From Mesorhizobium sp. AR07 (GTDB lineage Bacteria > Pseudomonadota > Alphaproteobacteria > Rhizobiales > Rhizobiaceae), in the NCBI RefSeq assembly GCF_024746815.1, contig NZ_CP080525.1, positions 2,666,001-2,730,000 of the forward strand: a stretch of 64,000 nt of DNA, read 5' to 3'. Under the pieces are notes generated by a model. The model had not been told where the DNA came from. It saw nothing but the letters and a program-made list of their open reading frames with translations, and did not search any database. Numbering within the stretch: the first letter of the stretch is position 1; every line of letters starts with the position of its first letter. Shown here piece by piece: positions 7,747-16,859 of this stretch. Position numbers and translations under genes: made by a program.

Positions 7747-8069
7747 GGAATGCTTCCTGTCGTTCTGAGGAGCGCCGCCACACGCTCCGCGGGAGGGCAC
7801 ACACAACGAACAATCTTGTCTAGAACTCGGACGGCCAGGATTTCTCGACACAAAGACCCCGGACCGGACCCCACCGCCCGGCCGCATGACCCTGCTCCGA
7901 ATCATGCAACAAATTCAGTCTATTGATCGGGAGTCGCGTGAACAGCCCAATTTTTCGCACTGCGTCATTCGCATGTGGAAAGCCGCTGTCACAAAGATTC
8001 ATGCAATGCCGTTAAGCGATTCACGGCAAAGCGCTTTTCAGGATCGGGCTATGTGGAAAAGTTTAATGA
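7747..8069. other. Gene-free stretch between the YbjN gene and ubiK
   Basis: These 323 bases hold the promoter region of the leftward YbjN-csaA unit and the 3' flank of leftward ubiK. The part from about 7900 to 8090 is clearly lower in GC than its surroundings and carries runs such as AATGATTATTTTTTTGCG near 8068-8085. I see no RNA gene or clear terminator stem. Confidence 0.6.
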
Positions 8070-8372
8070 TTATTTTTTTGCGCGGGGCTTCGCCGTCGCA
8101 GCCGGTGCGGCTTGTCCGGTCAATTCGGCAAGTTTCGCCTCGAGCGCCTCGATACGCTCGGCAAGGCGGGTGTTTTCTTCCCGAGCCTTGGCGGCCATCT
8201 CGCGCGCCGCCTCGAACTCTTCGCGCTGCACCACGTCCATGGTGTTGAGAATGCGCTCGGCCTGCCCCTTGAAGGCGGTCTCAACCTCGCGGCGCACGCC
8301 CTGCGCGGCCCCGGCGGCATCGGTCATCAGCTTGGCGAATTCATCGAGAATGCGGTTCGGTCCGGTCGACAT
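8070..8372 (-). CDS. ubiK: UbiK accessory factor (BMFP family)
   Basis: A 100-residue protein of the former DUF526/YqiC family. It has an N-terminal amphipathic helix (PNRILDEFAKLMTDAAGAAQ), then a coiled coil rich in Glu/Arg (EEFEAAREMAAKAREENTRL ... ERIEALEAKLAEL), and a disordered Ala/Pro/Lys tail. In gammaproteobacteria UbiK assists the ubiquinone biosynthesis complex together with UbiJ. Here it is divergent from lgt, an arrangement common in Rhizobiales. The trimeric coiled-coil prediction follows from the family. Confidence 0.85.
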   Translation of the reverse strand: MSTGPNRILDEFAKLMTDAAGAAQGVRREVETAFKGQAERILNTMDVVQREEFEAAREMAAKAREENTRLAERIEALEAKLAELTGQAAPAATAKPRAKK

Positions 8373-8538
8373 GGCAAATCCTCGCTTGCTGTAATTGAGT
8401 TAGTGGCGCGGCACTTGGAATGCAAGCATGTTGCGCCCTGCCGCGCCATCAAGTCGGAAGCGCCCACCTTGCCTTGACCCCGCCAAAACCCTGCCGCATG
8501 GTCCGCGCCCAAACGCGATCGCAACCGAGAGTTCCCCA

Positions 8539-9393
8539 TTGAACGACTATTTCCTGCTGCCGCTGGCCTCCCTGCCCTTTCCCAACATCAACCCGATCCT
8601 CATCCAGATCGGGCCGCTGGCGGTGCACTGGTACGGTGTCGGCTATATCGTCGGCATCCTGTTCGCCTGGTGGTACGCCAAGCGGCTCGCCGCCAATGCG
8701 AAGCTGTGGCCGAACGGCGTCCTGCCGATGAAGCCGGAGGACCTCGACGACTTCATCGTCTGGGCCGCCATCGGCGTCGTGCTCGGCGGCCGCACCGGCT
8801 ATGTGCTGTTCTACGATCTGCCGCGCTACATCGCCCACCCGCTCGATATCTTCGCGGTCTGGCAAGGCGGCATGTCGTTCCATGGTGGTCTGCTCGGCGT
8901 CATCCTCGCCATGACGCTGTTTTCCATCAAACGCGGCATCCGCACCTGGTCGCTGTTCGATGTCGTGGCGGCCGGCGTGCCGGTCGGTCTCGGCCTGGTG
9001 CGCGTCGCCAACTTCATCAATTCCGAGCTCTGGGGGCGCCCCACCGACGTGCCATGGGCGATCGAATTCCCCAATGGCGGGCCATTTGCCCGCCATCCAA
9101 GCCAGCTCTACGAGGCTCTGCTCGAAGGCGTTGTACTGTTCCTCGTCCTGCGCATCCTCACCCATTCGCGCCTTAAGCTGAAGACGCCGCGCTTCGTCGG
9201 CGGCGCCTTCATCTGCGGCTATGGCCTGTCGCGCATCTTCGTCGAGTTCTTCCGCGAGCCCGACCAGCAGCTCGGCTATCTCCTTGGCACCAACTGGCTG
9301 ACCATGGGTATGATCCTGTCGTCGCCGATGGTGCTGGCCGGTATCTGGGCGATGGCGACGGCCAAGCCGGTGCCACAGCCGCGGCCGGCATGA
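8539..9393 (+). CDS. lgt: Prolipoprotein diacylglyceryl transferase
   Basis: A 284-residue polytopic membrane enzyme that moves diacylglycerol from phosphatidylglycerol onto the lipobox cysteine of prolipoproteins. Visible signatures are [15 protein letters not shown], the [11 protein letters not shown] region, FHGGLLGV with the catalytic-site His, and the Lgt signature [20 protein letters not shown] stretch ([15 protein letters not shown]). A TTG start at 8539 (protein beginning MNDYFLLP) with GAGAG upstream gives the usual length; the longer frame from 8428 is Pro/Arg-rich and unlikely. It overlaps the next gene by ATGA and leads a four-gene operon. Confidence 0.95.
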   Translation: MNDYFLLPLASLPFPNINPILIQIGPLAVHWYGVGYIVGILFAWWYAKRLAANAKLWPNGVLPMKPEDLDDFIVWAAIGVVLGGRTGYVLFYDLPRYIAHPLDIFAVWQGGMSFHGGLLGVILAMTLFSIKRGIRTWSLFDVVAAGVPVGLGLVRVANFINSELWGRPTDVPWAIEFPNGGPFARHPSQLYEALLEGVVLFLVLRILTHSRLKLKTPRFVGGAFICGYGLSRIFVEFFREPDQQLGYLLGTNWLTMGMILSSPMVLAGIWAMATAKPVPQPRPA

Positions 9394-10478
9394 CGCGGCT
9401 GAAGGCTCGCATCGCCGACCTGATCGAGGCGTTGGGACCGCTTCCCGTCAACGAATACATGGCGCTGTGCCTGTTCGACCCCGAGGACGGCTACTACACG
9501 ACGCGCGAACCCTTTGGTGCGGCCGGCGACTTCATCACCGCGCCGGAAATCAGCCAGATGTTCGGCGAACTCGTCGCTGTCTGGCTCTATCAGGCCTGGC
9601 TGGCGAGCGGCCGGCCGAAGCCGGTCAGCATCGCCGAGATCGGTCCTGGCCGCGGCACGCTGATGAAGGACATGCTGCGCACGCTGTCGCGGCTTGATCC
9701 CGATCTGGCCAATGGTGCTGCCTTCGCCATGGTCGAGACCAGCCCGCGCCTGACCGAGGTCCAGAAACGGACGCTTGGCGCGACACCTTTCGCGATCGGC
9801 TGGCACGAAACCATCGACACGCTGCCGCAACAGCCGCTCTTCATCGTCGGCAACGAAGTGTTCGACGCCGTGCCGATCCGCCAGTTCGTCCGCGCCGGCG
9901 CCGGCTGGCGCGAGCGCATGGTCGGCCTCGACGAGACCAACGCGCTGCGTTTCTTCGCCGGCGCCGGCTCGGTCGACCCGACGCTGCTGCCCGCCGACGC
10001 CGCTGACGCGCCGCAGGGCGAGATTGTCGAGGTGGCGCCCGCCCGCGCAGCCCTCATGGCGGCCATCGCTGAGCGAATGTCCAAGCACGGCGGCGCTGGC
10101 CTGTTCCTCGATTATGGCCACCTTCAGCCCGGTGTCGGCGACACGCTGCAGGCCTTGCGCAAGCATGGTCACGAAGATGTGCTGGCCAATCCCGGCAAGG
10201 CCGATCTCACGACCCATGTCGATTTCGCTGCTCTTGCGGCAATCGTGCGTGCGCATGGCCTCGACGCCCATCTGTCGACGCAGGGCGACTTCCTGCTCGG
10301 CATGGGCATTCTCGAGCGCGCCGGCCGGCTCGGCGCCGATGCCGACCAGACGGCGCGCGACAAGATCGCCGACGATGTCGAGCGTCTCGCCGGCCCGCAC
10401 GCGATGGGCGAGCTGTTCAAGGTGCTTGCCGTCCTGCCGCGCGGCGTGACCGTTCGGCCCTTTGCCATGGCGGATTGA
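9390..10478 (+). CDS. MidA/NDUFAF7-family SAM-dependent methyltransferase
   Basis: A 362-residue class I methyltransferase of the MidA family (DUF185). The N-terminal [23 protein letters not shown] block, [20 protein letters not shown], the SAM-binding [16 protein letters not shown] and [11 protein letters not shown] are all diagnostic. The eukaryotic relative NDUFAF7 methylates an arginine of respiratory complex I in mitochondria; a similar role is plausible here because alphaproteobacterial complex I is close to the mitochondrial one, but this is inference. The gene starts within the lgt stop (ATGA) and is followed by pgeF after about 130 bases. Confidence 0.9.
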   Translation: MTRLKARIADLIEALGPLPVNEYMALCLFDPEDGYYTTREPFGAAGDFITAPEISQMFGELVAVWLYQAWLASGRPKPVSIAEIGPGRGTLMKDMLRTLSRLDPDLANGAAFAMVETSPRLTEVQKRTLGATPFAIGWHETIDTLPQQPLFIVGNEVFDAVPIRQFVRAGAGWRERMVGLDETNALRFFAGAGSVDPTLLPADAADAPQGEIVEVAPARAALMAAIAERMSKHGGAGLFLDYGHLQPGVGDTLQALRKHGHEDVLANPGKADLTTHVDFAALAAIVRAHGLDAHLSTQGDFLLGMGILERAGRLGADADQTARDKIADDVERLAGPHAMGELFKVLAVLPRGVTVRPFAMAD

Positions 10479-10610
10479 CTTTTCACTGCTGCCCCTCCCA
10501 ATCTCCCGTCCGGCAAGTGCGGCCGAACCGCCGGCCGCGCTTTGCCCCGCCTTCTTTTCGACGAAGCACTTTTTCTTGACGAAACCGCTCACACGGACAA
10601 CAACGCCCAC

Positions 10611-11405
10611 ATGCTGAATCAGACCAAACCGGATCCCGTTCGGTCGCCTCTGCTGGACAAGGCGCAGGCACAAGGCATCCGCCACGGCTATTTCACCCGC
10701 GTCGGCGGTGTCTCCAGCGGCATCTACCAGGGCCTCAACATCGGCACCGGATCGAATGACGACCAGGCGCTGGTCGCCGAGAACCGCAGCCGTGTCGCCG
10801 CCTGGATGGGTGTGCCTGCAAGCCATCTGTTGACCGCCTGGCAGATCCATTCGCCCGACGTCATCATCGTGAGCGAGCCCTTTGCCGGCGAGCGCCCCAA
10901 GGCCGACGCCATCGTCACCGACCGGCCGGGCATCGCCATCGGCGCCTCGACCGCCGATTGCGGGCCGGTGCTGTTCGCCGATGCGCAGGCGCGCATCATC
11001 GGCGCCGCGCATGCCGGCTGGAAAGGCGCTTTCAGCGGGGTGCTCGAAAACACCATCCTCGCCATGGAAGGCCTCGGCGCCCGGCGCGATCGCATCGTTG
11101 CCGTGCTCGGCCCCTCGATCGGACCGGAAAACTACGAGGTCGGACCGGAGTTCGTCGCCCGCTTCGTCGAGGCCGACGCTGAAAACATCCTCTATTTCGC
11201 GCCCTCCGCCAACGCCGGCCACGCCATGTTCGACCTCAACCGCTACACGGTCGACCGGCTGGCCAAGGCCGGCGTAACGGCCGAGGGCCTCGGCCGCTGC
11301 ACCTATGCCGAGGAAGATCTGTTTTACTCCTACCGGCGCACCACGCACCGCAAGGAACCCGATTACGGCCGGCAGGTTTCGGCAATCGTTTTGGAGAGAC
11401 AATAA
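10611..11405 (+). CDS. pgeF: Peptidoglycan editing factor PgeF (YfiH, multicopper-fold purine phosphorylase family)
   Basis: A 264-residue protein of the DUF152/YfiH family. It shows HGYFTRVGGVSSGIYQGLNI near the N-terminus, HLLTAWQIHSPDV, the metal-binding ADCGPVLFAD and AAHAGWKGAFSG (Cys and His ligands), and FDLNRYTVDRL. YfiH corrects mis-incorporated residues in peptidoglycan precursors in E. coli, and relatives act on purine nucleosides. The ATG at 10611 gives the usual N-terminus; a TTG 23 codons upstream adds an unconserved leader. Its stop overlaps the next start (TAATG). Confidence 0.9.
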   Translation: MLNQTKPDPVRSPLLDKAQAQGIRHGYFTRVGGVSSGIYQGLNIGTGSNDDQALVAENRSRVAAWMGVPASHLLTAWQIHSPDVIIVSEPFAGERPKADAIVTDRPGIAIGASTADCGPVLFADAQARIIGAAHAGWKGAFSGVLENTILAMEGLGARRDRIVAVLGPSIGPENYEVGPEFVARFVEADAENILYFAPSANAGHAMFDLNRYTVDRLAKAGVTAEGLGRCTYAEEDLFYSYRRTTHRKEPDYGRQVSAIVLERQ

Positions 11406-12556
11406 TGGCGCTGCATTTTGAACGCTCGGAATTCGACGCGAGGCGCGACCGGCTGATGATCGAGATGGCCGAGAAGAAGCTCGATGCCATCCTGCTGTTC
11501 GCGCAGGAAAGCATGTACTGGCTGGCCGGCTACGACACGTTCGGCTTCTGCTTCTTCCAGTGCCTGGTGGTGAAGGCCGACGGTTCGATGGTGCTTTTGA
11601 CCCGCTCGGCCGACCTGCGCCAGGCGCGCCAGACCTCGATCATAGACAACATCGTGCTGTGGACCGACCGCAACGGCGCCAATCCGGCGGTCGACCTGCG
11701 CAATCTGCTCAACGAGCTCGACCTGCTCGGCGCCCGCATCGGTGTCGAGTACGACACCCACGGCCTGACTGCCTTCAACGGCCGCCGCCTGGACGAGCAA
11801 TTGCAGACTTTTGGCCAGATCGCCGACGCGTCCGGCATTGTCAGCCGGCTGCGCCTGTTCAAGAGCCCGGCTGAAATCGCCAAGGCCGAGAAGGCCGCCA
11901 ATCTCTCCGACGACGCGCTGGACGCGGCGCTGCCGCTGATCAAGCAGGGCGGCGACGAAGCCCTGATCCTGGCCGCCATGCAGGGCGCGATCTTTGCCGG
12001 CGGCGGCGACTATCCGGCCAACGAGTTCATCATCGGCTCCGGCATCGACGCGCTGCTGTGCCGCTACAAGTCCGGGCGCCGCAAGCTCACCAAGAACGAC
12101 CAGTTGACGCTCGAATGGGCCGGCGTCTTCAACCACTACCATGCGCCGATGATGCGCACGGTGCTTACCGGCAAGGTCTCGAAGCGCCATCAGGAGCTGT
12201 TCGACGCCGCCCGCGCAGCGCTTCTGGCCGTCGAGAAGGCAATGACGCCGGGCAACAGCTTCGGCGACGTGTTCGACGCCCACGCCCGCACCATGGAGAC
12301 GCACGGCCTGACCAAGCACCGGCTGAACGCGTGCGGCTACTCGGTCGGCGCCCGCTTCACGCCGTCCTGGATGGACATGCCGATGTTCTATCAGGGTAAC
12401 CCCGAACCCATCGCGCCGAACATGACGCTGTTCGCCCATATGATCATCATGGATTCCGACACCGAGACGGCGATGACGCTTGGCCGCACCTACCTGACCA
12501 CCGAATCCCAGCCGAAGCCGCTGTCACGCCATGATCTCGACTTGATCGTACAGTGA
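11405..12556 (+). CDS. M24-family (creatinase/aminopeptidase P fold) protein lacking standard metal ligands
   Basis: A 383-residue protein with the two-part creatinase/Xaa-Pro peptidase architecture: N-terminal domain (LLFAQESMYWLAGYDTFGFC) and C-terminal pita-bread domain from about residue 155. The places where M24 metallopeptidases have Asp, Asp, His, Glu, Glu instead read TLEWAGVFNHYHAPMMRT, CGYSVGARFTPSW and DTETAMTLGRTYLT. It therefore resembles metal-free creatinase/DoeA-type hydrolases more than a true aminopeptidase. Substrate is unknown. It is translationally coupled to pgeF. Confidence 0.8.
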   Translation: MALHFERSEFDARRDRLMIEMAEKKLDAILLFAQESMYWLAGYDTFGFCFFQCLVVKADGSMVLLTRSADLRQARQTSIIDNIVLWTDRNGANPAVDLRNLLNELDLLGARIGVEYDTHGLTAFNGRRLDEQLQTFGQIADASGIVSRLRLFKSPAEIAKAEKAANLSDDALDAALPLIKQGGDEALILAAMQGAIFAGGGDYPANEFIIGSGIDALLCRYKSGRRKLTKNDQLTLEWAGVFNHYHAPMMRTVLTGKVSKRHQELFDAARAALLAVEKAMTPGNSFGDVFDAHARTMETHGLTKHRLNACGYSVGARFTPSWMDMPMFYQGNPEPIAPNMTLFAHMIIMDSDTETAMTLGRTYLTTESQPKPLSRHDLDLIVQ

Positions 12557-12599
12557 ATCCATAATGGGAGGCGTTGTTCGCCAAGGAGTTAGAAGGCAA

Positions 12600-13211
12600 A
12601 TGAGACGATCGCATGTGACGACCGTGTCATTGCTTGTGGCATTGGCTCTTGCCGCCTGCACCAACGCAAAGGACGTGCTCGAACCTTCGGCGATCACCCC
12701 GCCAGCGACCTCGACGCCAGCCACCCAGGGCAGCGCCGCCGTCACCGGACCGTCGCCTGCCACCACCACGATGGGTGCTCCCGCAACCACCACCACGCCG
12801 GTCGCCTCAGCCCAAAGCGCTGCCATCCTGTCGAAGACCCGCCTGCAGATCGCGCCGATCGTCGGCGCTTCGGTGGAAGCCGCGACGCCGCTGACGGCGG
12901 AACTGCAGGCGCGCGCCAGGCAGCGCGGCATCACGCTCGCCGGCAGCGCCGACCAGGCCGCGACCCACGTCCTCAAGGGTTATTTCTCGGCGATTTCGGA
13001 AGGCAAGGACACCACCGTCATCTATGTCTGGGACGTCTACGACCCGGCCGGCAACCGCCTGCACCGCATCAACGGCCAGATGAAGGCGCCTTCGGTCAAT
13101 TCCGGCGGGGGCGGCGACAGCTGGAAAGCGGTAGCGCCGGCCACCATGCAGGCGATCGCCGACCAGACCATCGACCAGTTCGCGGCGTTTCTTGGCGGCA
13201 AGGCAAGCTAG
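12600..13211 (+). CDS. Putative lipoprotein, function unknown
   Basis: A 203-residue exported protein. MRRSHVTTVSLLVALALAAC is a clear type II signal peptide with the lipobox LAAC, Cys at residue 20. A linker of about 45 residues rich in Thr, Ala and Pro follows (repeated ATTTT, TPATQG stretches), then a folded domain of about 130 residues with VLKGYFSAISEGKDTTVIYV and WDVYDPAGNRLHRINGQ. The Lgt enzyme needed to lipidate it is encoded 3 kb upstream. Start is placed at the ATG with AAGG just before it. I do not recognise the domain by name. Confidence 0.8.
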   Translation: MRRSHVTTVSLLVALALAACTNAKDVLEPSAITPPATSTPATQGSAAVTGPSPATTTMGAPATTTTPVASAQSAAILSKTRLQIAPIVGASVEAATPLTAELQARARQRGITLAGSADQAATHVLKGYFSAISEGKDTTVIYVWDVYDPAGNRLHRINGQMKAPSVNSGGGGDSWKAVAPATMQAIADQTIDQFAAFLGGKAS

Positions 13212-13366
13212 AGTGTTGCCGGCCGGCGATGGCGCCTGGCTTTCTTGAGATTAGCCGGCGGATTCCCGATCTCGGCGCTTGCAATACCGGCACGGGCCGC
13301 TAAAAGCCCGGTTAAAGGGCGCAGGCGAGTCCGTCAGGTCTCGCGATCCTCCACCAGGAACGGTGC

Positions 13367-14302
13367 ATGAAACTCTTCGCGGGCAATTCCAACAGGGTGC
13401 TGGCCGAAGCGGTCGCCCGCTATCTCAACATCCCGCTGGGCAAGGCCAGTGTCAGGCGCTTCGCCGATCAGGAAATCTTCGTCGAAATCCAAGAAAACGT
13501 GCGCGGCGAGGATGTCTTCATCCTGCAGTCGACCTCGTTCCCGACCAACGATCACCTGATGGAACTGCTCATCATGATCGATGCCTTCATGCGCTCGTCC
13601 GCCAAGCGCATCACCGCTGTCATTCCCTATTTCGGCTACGCCAGGCAGGACCGCCGCGCCTCCGGCCGCACGCCGATCTCGGCCAAGCTGGTCGCCAACA
13701 TGATCACCCGCGCCGGCGTCGATCGCGTTTTGACGCTCGACCTGCATGCCGGCCAGATCCAGGGCTTTTTCGACATTCCGACCGACAATCTGTTCTCGGT
13801 GCCGGTGATGGCCCGCGATGTGAAGGCGAAATATAAGCAGCTTGGCAATGTCGTCGTGGTGTCGCCCGATATCGGCGGCGTGGTGCGCGCCCGCGCGCTG
13901 GCCAAGCGCTTCGATGCGCAACTGGCCATCGTCGACAAGCGCCGCGAGCGTCCCGGCGAATCGGAAGTGATGAACATCATCGGCGCCGTCGCCGGCAAGG
14001 ATTGCCTGCTGATCGACGACATCGTCGATTCGGGCGGCACGCTCTGCAATGCCGCCGATGCGCTGCTGGCCAACGGCGCCACCAGCGTCACCGCCTATAT
14101 CACCCACGGCGTGCTGTCGGGCGGCGCCGTCGCCCGTATCAGCGGCTCGAAGCTGCAGGAGCTGGTGATCACCGATTCCATCCAGCCGACGCAAGGCGTG
14201 CTTGACGCGCCCAACATCCGCGTCATCTCGATCGCCGACCTGATGGGCGAAGCCATCTCGCGCACGGCGACCGAGGAATCGGTGTCGAGCCTATTCGACT
14301 AA
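13367..14302 (+). CDS. prs: Ribose-phosphate pyrophosphokinase
   Basis: A 311-residue class I PRPP synthase that makes PRPP from ribose 5-phosphate and ATP for purine, pyrimidine, His, Trp and NAD synthesis. It has the flexible-loop and ATP-site segments [10 protein letters not shown], the ribose-5-phosphate and metal region [11 protein letters not shown], and the PRPP-binding loop [13 protein letters not shown]. Length and motifs are standard. The stop codon TAA is also the first three bases of a 42-bp palindromic repeat, so the gene's end has been formed or preserved by that element. Confidence 0.97.
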   Translation: MKLFAGNSNRVLAEAVARYLNIPLGKASVRRFADQEIFVEIQENVRGEDVFILQSTSFPTNDHLMELLIMIDAFMRSSAKRITAVIPYFGYARQDRRASGRTPISAKLVANMITRAGVDRVLTLDLHAGQIQGFFDIPTDNLFSVPVMARDVKAKYKQLGNVVVVSPDIGGVVRARALAKRFDAQLAIVDKRRERPGESEVMNIIGAVAGKDCLLIDDIVDSGGTLCNAADALLANGATSVTAYITHGVLSGGAVARISGSKLQELVITDSIQPTQGVLDAPNIRVISIADLMGEAISRTATEESVSSLFD

Positions 14303-14341
14303 AGCACGTCGCGTTTGAACGGATTCAGGCGACGCGCTTCA
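14300..14341. repeat. 42-bp TA-bounded palindrome, class C, supplying the prs stop codon
   Basis: It starts TAAAGCACGTCGCG and closes GGCGACGCGCTTCA, and is 39 of 42 identical to the copy at 16818-16859 read in the opposite direction. The TAA of the repeat is the prs stop. Its ends resemble the IS630-type element end at 90-103. Confidence 0.8.
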
Positions 14342-14396
14342 ACCTTCGAAAGAGCAGGGACGATCGAGGTCGGCAATCAACCCCGGCTGCTGTGCG

Positions 14397-15281
14397 CTAC
14401 GGCGCCGGGCTCTGCAGCCGCGCCGGACCGCTTAGCCGACGGGCGCCTTCGCCGCTGTCGCGTGCGCCGCGCATATAGCCGCGCGGCGACGCGCCCAGCA
14501 TGCGCTTGAACATGGTGATGAAGGCCGGCACGCTGTCATAGCCGAGATCGAGCGCCACCCGCGTGATCGGCTCGCCATCGGCCAGCCTGGGCAGCGCCGC
14601 GAACAGGCAGGCCTGCTGACGCCATGTCGACAGCGACAGGCCGGTCTGGCGTTGGAAGGCGCGGGTGAAGGAGCGGCGGCTCATGCCGGCGGCATCGGCC
14701 CATTCGTCGATCGTCGCATGCGGCGAAGGTGCAGCCACGAAGCGCCGGCAGAGCGCCGCCAATTTGGGATCGGACGGGAACGGCAGGCCGAGCGGCCGCT
14801 CCGGCAGGGTCGGGATTTCATGCAGCAGGAGATTCATGATCAGCCCGCCACGCCCTTCCAGCACGCCGCCTTGCGGCAGCTTCTCCGATTCGACGATCAG
14901 GCTGTGCATCAGCTCGGTGACACCTACGACACGCAGTTCTTCCGGCAGCCCCGGAATCGCCCGCGGCATGACATAGACCGAACGCATCGAGACATCGCCC
15001 AGCATCTCGACGGAATGCTCGGTGCCGGCCGGAATCCACATCGCGTGATCGGGCGGCACCATCCAGCGCCCATGCCGTGTCGTCACCAGCACGACACCGA
15101 CCCGCGCATGCAGCAGCTGGCTGCGGCTGTGGCGGTGTTGCGGCACGTGGTAGCCGTCGGGATATTCCGTCGGCAGCGCCACCGCCGGCCCGACCGCTTG
15201 CTCCAGCCACTGCCAGCGCCGTTCGTGCAATTGACGGAGATCGGCATTGCCGGCGTGAAAGATTTCCCTGCCGTGCGGCAT
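14397..15281 (-). CDS. AraC-family transcriptional regulator (cupin plus HTH)
   Basis: A 294-residue regulator with an N-terminal cupin sensing domain (HVPQHRHSRSQLLHARVGVV, then PPDHAMWIPAGTEHSVEML) and two C-terminal helix-turn-helix units, IDEWADAAGMSRRSFTRAFQ and ITRVALDLGYDSVPAFITMF, ending in the PRGYMRG signature. It is divergent from the Fsr-type exporter gene, and with only 150 bases between them it is the likely local regulator. This gene class often controls adjacent efflux or detoxification genes. The inducer is unknown. Confidence 0.9.
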   Translation of the reverse strand: MPHGREIFHAGNADLRQLHERRWQWLEQAVGPAVALPTEYPDGYHVPQHRHSRSQLLHARVGVVLVTTRHGRWMVPPDHAMWIPAGTEHSVEMLGDVSMRSVYVMPRAIPGLPEELRVVGVTELMHSLIVESEKLPQGGVLEGRGGLIMNLLLHEIPTLPERPLGLPFPSDPKLAALCRRFVAAPSPHATIDEWADAAGMSRRSFTRAFQRQTGLSLSTWRQQACLFAALPRLADGEPITRVALDLGYDSVPAFITMFKRMLGASPRGYMRGARDSGEGARRLSGPARLQSPAP

Positions 15282-15430
15282 CGGCTATGGCCCACTTGCG
15301 AAACTATTGGACCAAACCACGAAAGAAGTCGCCCGGCAAGCAGCTTATAAGGCACCGTCCTAAGGCGACCGCAGGAGCGACCGCCGCGCTACCCGCGGGC
15401 GTGCCCGCCAAAAAGACCACGGAGCCTATC

Positions 15431-16681
15431 TTGATCGATACGACAGCCGCCAGTGTCGCGCCACCAGCGACCGTCAGTCACGCTTCAGCCCAGGCGACAG
15501 CCTTCACCGTCATCCTGGCGGTGAGCTTCTGCCACTGCATCAACGACATCATGCAGTCGCTGCTATCGGCCATCTATCCCCTGCTGAAAGAGAATTACGG
15601 TCTCGATTTCTGGCAGATCGGCCTCCTGACCTTCACCTTCCAGGTGACCGCGTCGCTGCTGCAGCCGGTGATCGGCATGATCACCGACAAGCGGCCGATG
15701 CCCTATTCGCTGCCCTACGGCATGGCGTCGTCGCTGATCGGCCTGGTCGTGCTGGCCTATGCCGGGCATTATTCGCTGTTGCTGATCGGCGCCTCGCTGA
15801 TCGGCATCGGCTCCGCGATCTTCCATCCGGAATCCTCGCGCATCGCCCGCTTCGCCTCCGGCGGCCGCTTCGGGCTGGCGCAGTCGCTGTTCCAGGTCGG
15901 TGGCAATTTCGGCCAGTCGATGGGGCCGTTGCTGGCGGCGTTCATCGTTGTGCCCTTTGGCCAGACCAGCATCTCGTGGTTCGCCATCGGCTCGCTGATC
16001 GGCATCATCGTTTTGTGGCAGGTCGGTGGCTGGTACAGCCGCCTGCGCGCCGCACAGGGCAACCGCAAGGCGGCAAGCTTCGTCTCGCCCTTCCCGCGCC
16101 GCAAGGTGATGTGGGCATTGACGGTGCTGACACTGCTGGTGCTGACCAAGAACGCCTACATCGCCAGCCTCGCCAGCTACTACACCTTCTATTCCATCCA
16201 TAAGTTCGGCGTTTCGGTGCAGATGTCGCAGATCATGCTGTTCCTGTTCCTCGGCGCTTCGGCGCTTGGCATCCTGCTCGGCGGCCCGTTCGGCGACCGC
16301 TATGGGCAAAAGGCGATGATCTGGTTCTCGATCGTCGGCGTGCTGCCCTTCACGCTCGCCCTGCCCTACGCCAACCTCGAATGGACCATGGTGCTGACGG
16401 TGCTGATCGGCCTGATCCTGTCGTCGGCCTTCTCCAACATCGTCGTCTTCGCGCAGGAGCTGGTGCCGGGGCGCGTCGGCATGATTGCCGGCATCTTCTT
16501 CGGCTTCGCCTTCGGCATGGGCGGCATCGCCGCCGCGGTGCTCGGCGTCGTCGCCGACATGAAGGGCATCGAGTTCGTCTTCCAGATCTGCTCGTATCTG
16601 CCGCTGCTTGGCCTGCTGACGGTGTTCCTGCCAAACATGAAGGAAGCGAGAAAGCTCGAAGCCGGCCCGGCGATCGGCTGA
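15431..16681 (+). CDS. fsr: MFS exporter, fosmidomycin resistance (Fsr) type
   Basis: A 416-residue transporter of the major facilitator superfamily with about 12 membrane helices. The first helix, SFCHCINDIMQSLLSAIYP-LL, and the loop KENYGLDFWQIGLL are strongly typical of Fsr, as is GMITDKRP for the MFS motif A position. It should export small phosphonate-like or lipophilic drugs across the inner membrane by proton antiport. The chosen start is TTG at 15431, six bases after GGAG; no ATG fits. The divergent AraC-type gene is the probable regulator. Substrate range is inferred only from family. Confidence 0.88.
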   Translation: MIDTTAASVAPPATVSHASAQATAFTVILAVSFCHCINDIMQSLLSAIYPLLKENYGLDFWQIGLLTFTFQVTASLLQPVIGMITDKRPMPYSLPYGMASSLIGLVVLAYAGHYSLLLIGASLIGIGSAIFHPESSRIARFASGGRFGLAQSLFQVGGNFGQSMGPLLAAFIVVPFGQTSISWFAIGSLIGIIVLWQVGGWYSRLRAAQGNRKAASFVSPFPRRKVMWALTVLTLLVLTKNAYIASLASYYTFYSIHKFGVSVQMSQIMLFLFLGASALGILLGGPFGDRYGQKAMIWFSIVGVLPFTLALPYANLEWTMVLTVLIGLILSSAFSNIVVFAQELVPGRVGMIAGIFFGFAFGMGGIAAAVLGVVADMKGIEFVFQICSYLPLLGLLTVFLPNMKEARKLEAGPAIG

Positions 16682-16707
16682 GCCGGATTTAGGCTTCGAC
16701 ATGACAA

Positions 16708-16733
16708 AGGCACCCGCCAACTGGCGGGTGCCT
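16708..16733 (+). terminator. Strong hairpin after the Fsr exporter gene
   Basis: A 12-base perfect inverted repeat (AGGCACCCGCCA / TGGCGGGTGCCT) with a minimal loop, 27 bases after the exporter stop. No U-run follows, so it may act as an mRNA 3' stabiliser or a weak terminator. Confidence 0.55.
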
Positions 16734-16754
16734 GATCTCCCAACCGGAAAAGCC

Positions 16755-16804
16755 TAGTGCATGTCGCCCAAAAGTGGCCCCGGTTTTGGGGCGACGACAT
16801 GCAT
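16755..16804. repeat. Palindromic repeat beginning TAGTGCATGTCGCCC
   Basis: A 50-base imperfect palindrome, TAGTGCATGTCGCCCAAAAG at the left and GGGGCGACGACATGCAT at the right. It shares the AAAAGTGG core with the class B repeats. It lies next to the 42-bp class C copy in the convergent region between the exporter and the alpha/beta hydrolase. Confidence 0.75.
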
Positions 16805-16817
16805 CAAAACAAAGACC

Positions 16818-16859
16818 TAAAGCGCGTCGCCTGAATCCGCTCAAACGCGACGCGCTTTA
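16818..16859. repeat. 42-bp TA-bounded palindrome, class C, supplying the alpha/beta hydrolase stop codon
   Basis: It opens TAAAGCGCGTCGCC and closes CGCGACGCGCTTTA, so it both starts and ends with TA. On the minus strand its first TAA is the stop codon of the leftward hydrolase gene. It is 39 of 42 identical to the copy behind prs. Confidence 0.85.

Noticed and set aside
7906..8069. A small RNA or tRNA in the AT-rich gap before ubiK
   Set aside because: I could not find tRNA arms, a T-loop signature or a terminator hairpin here.
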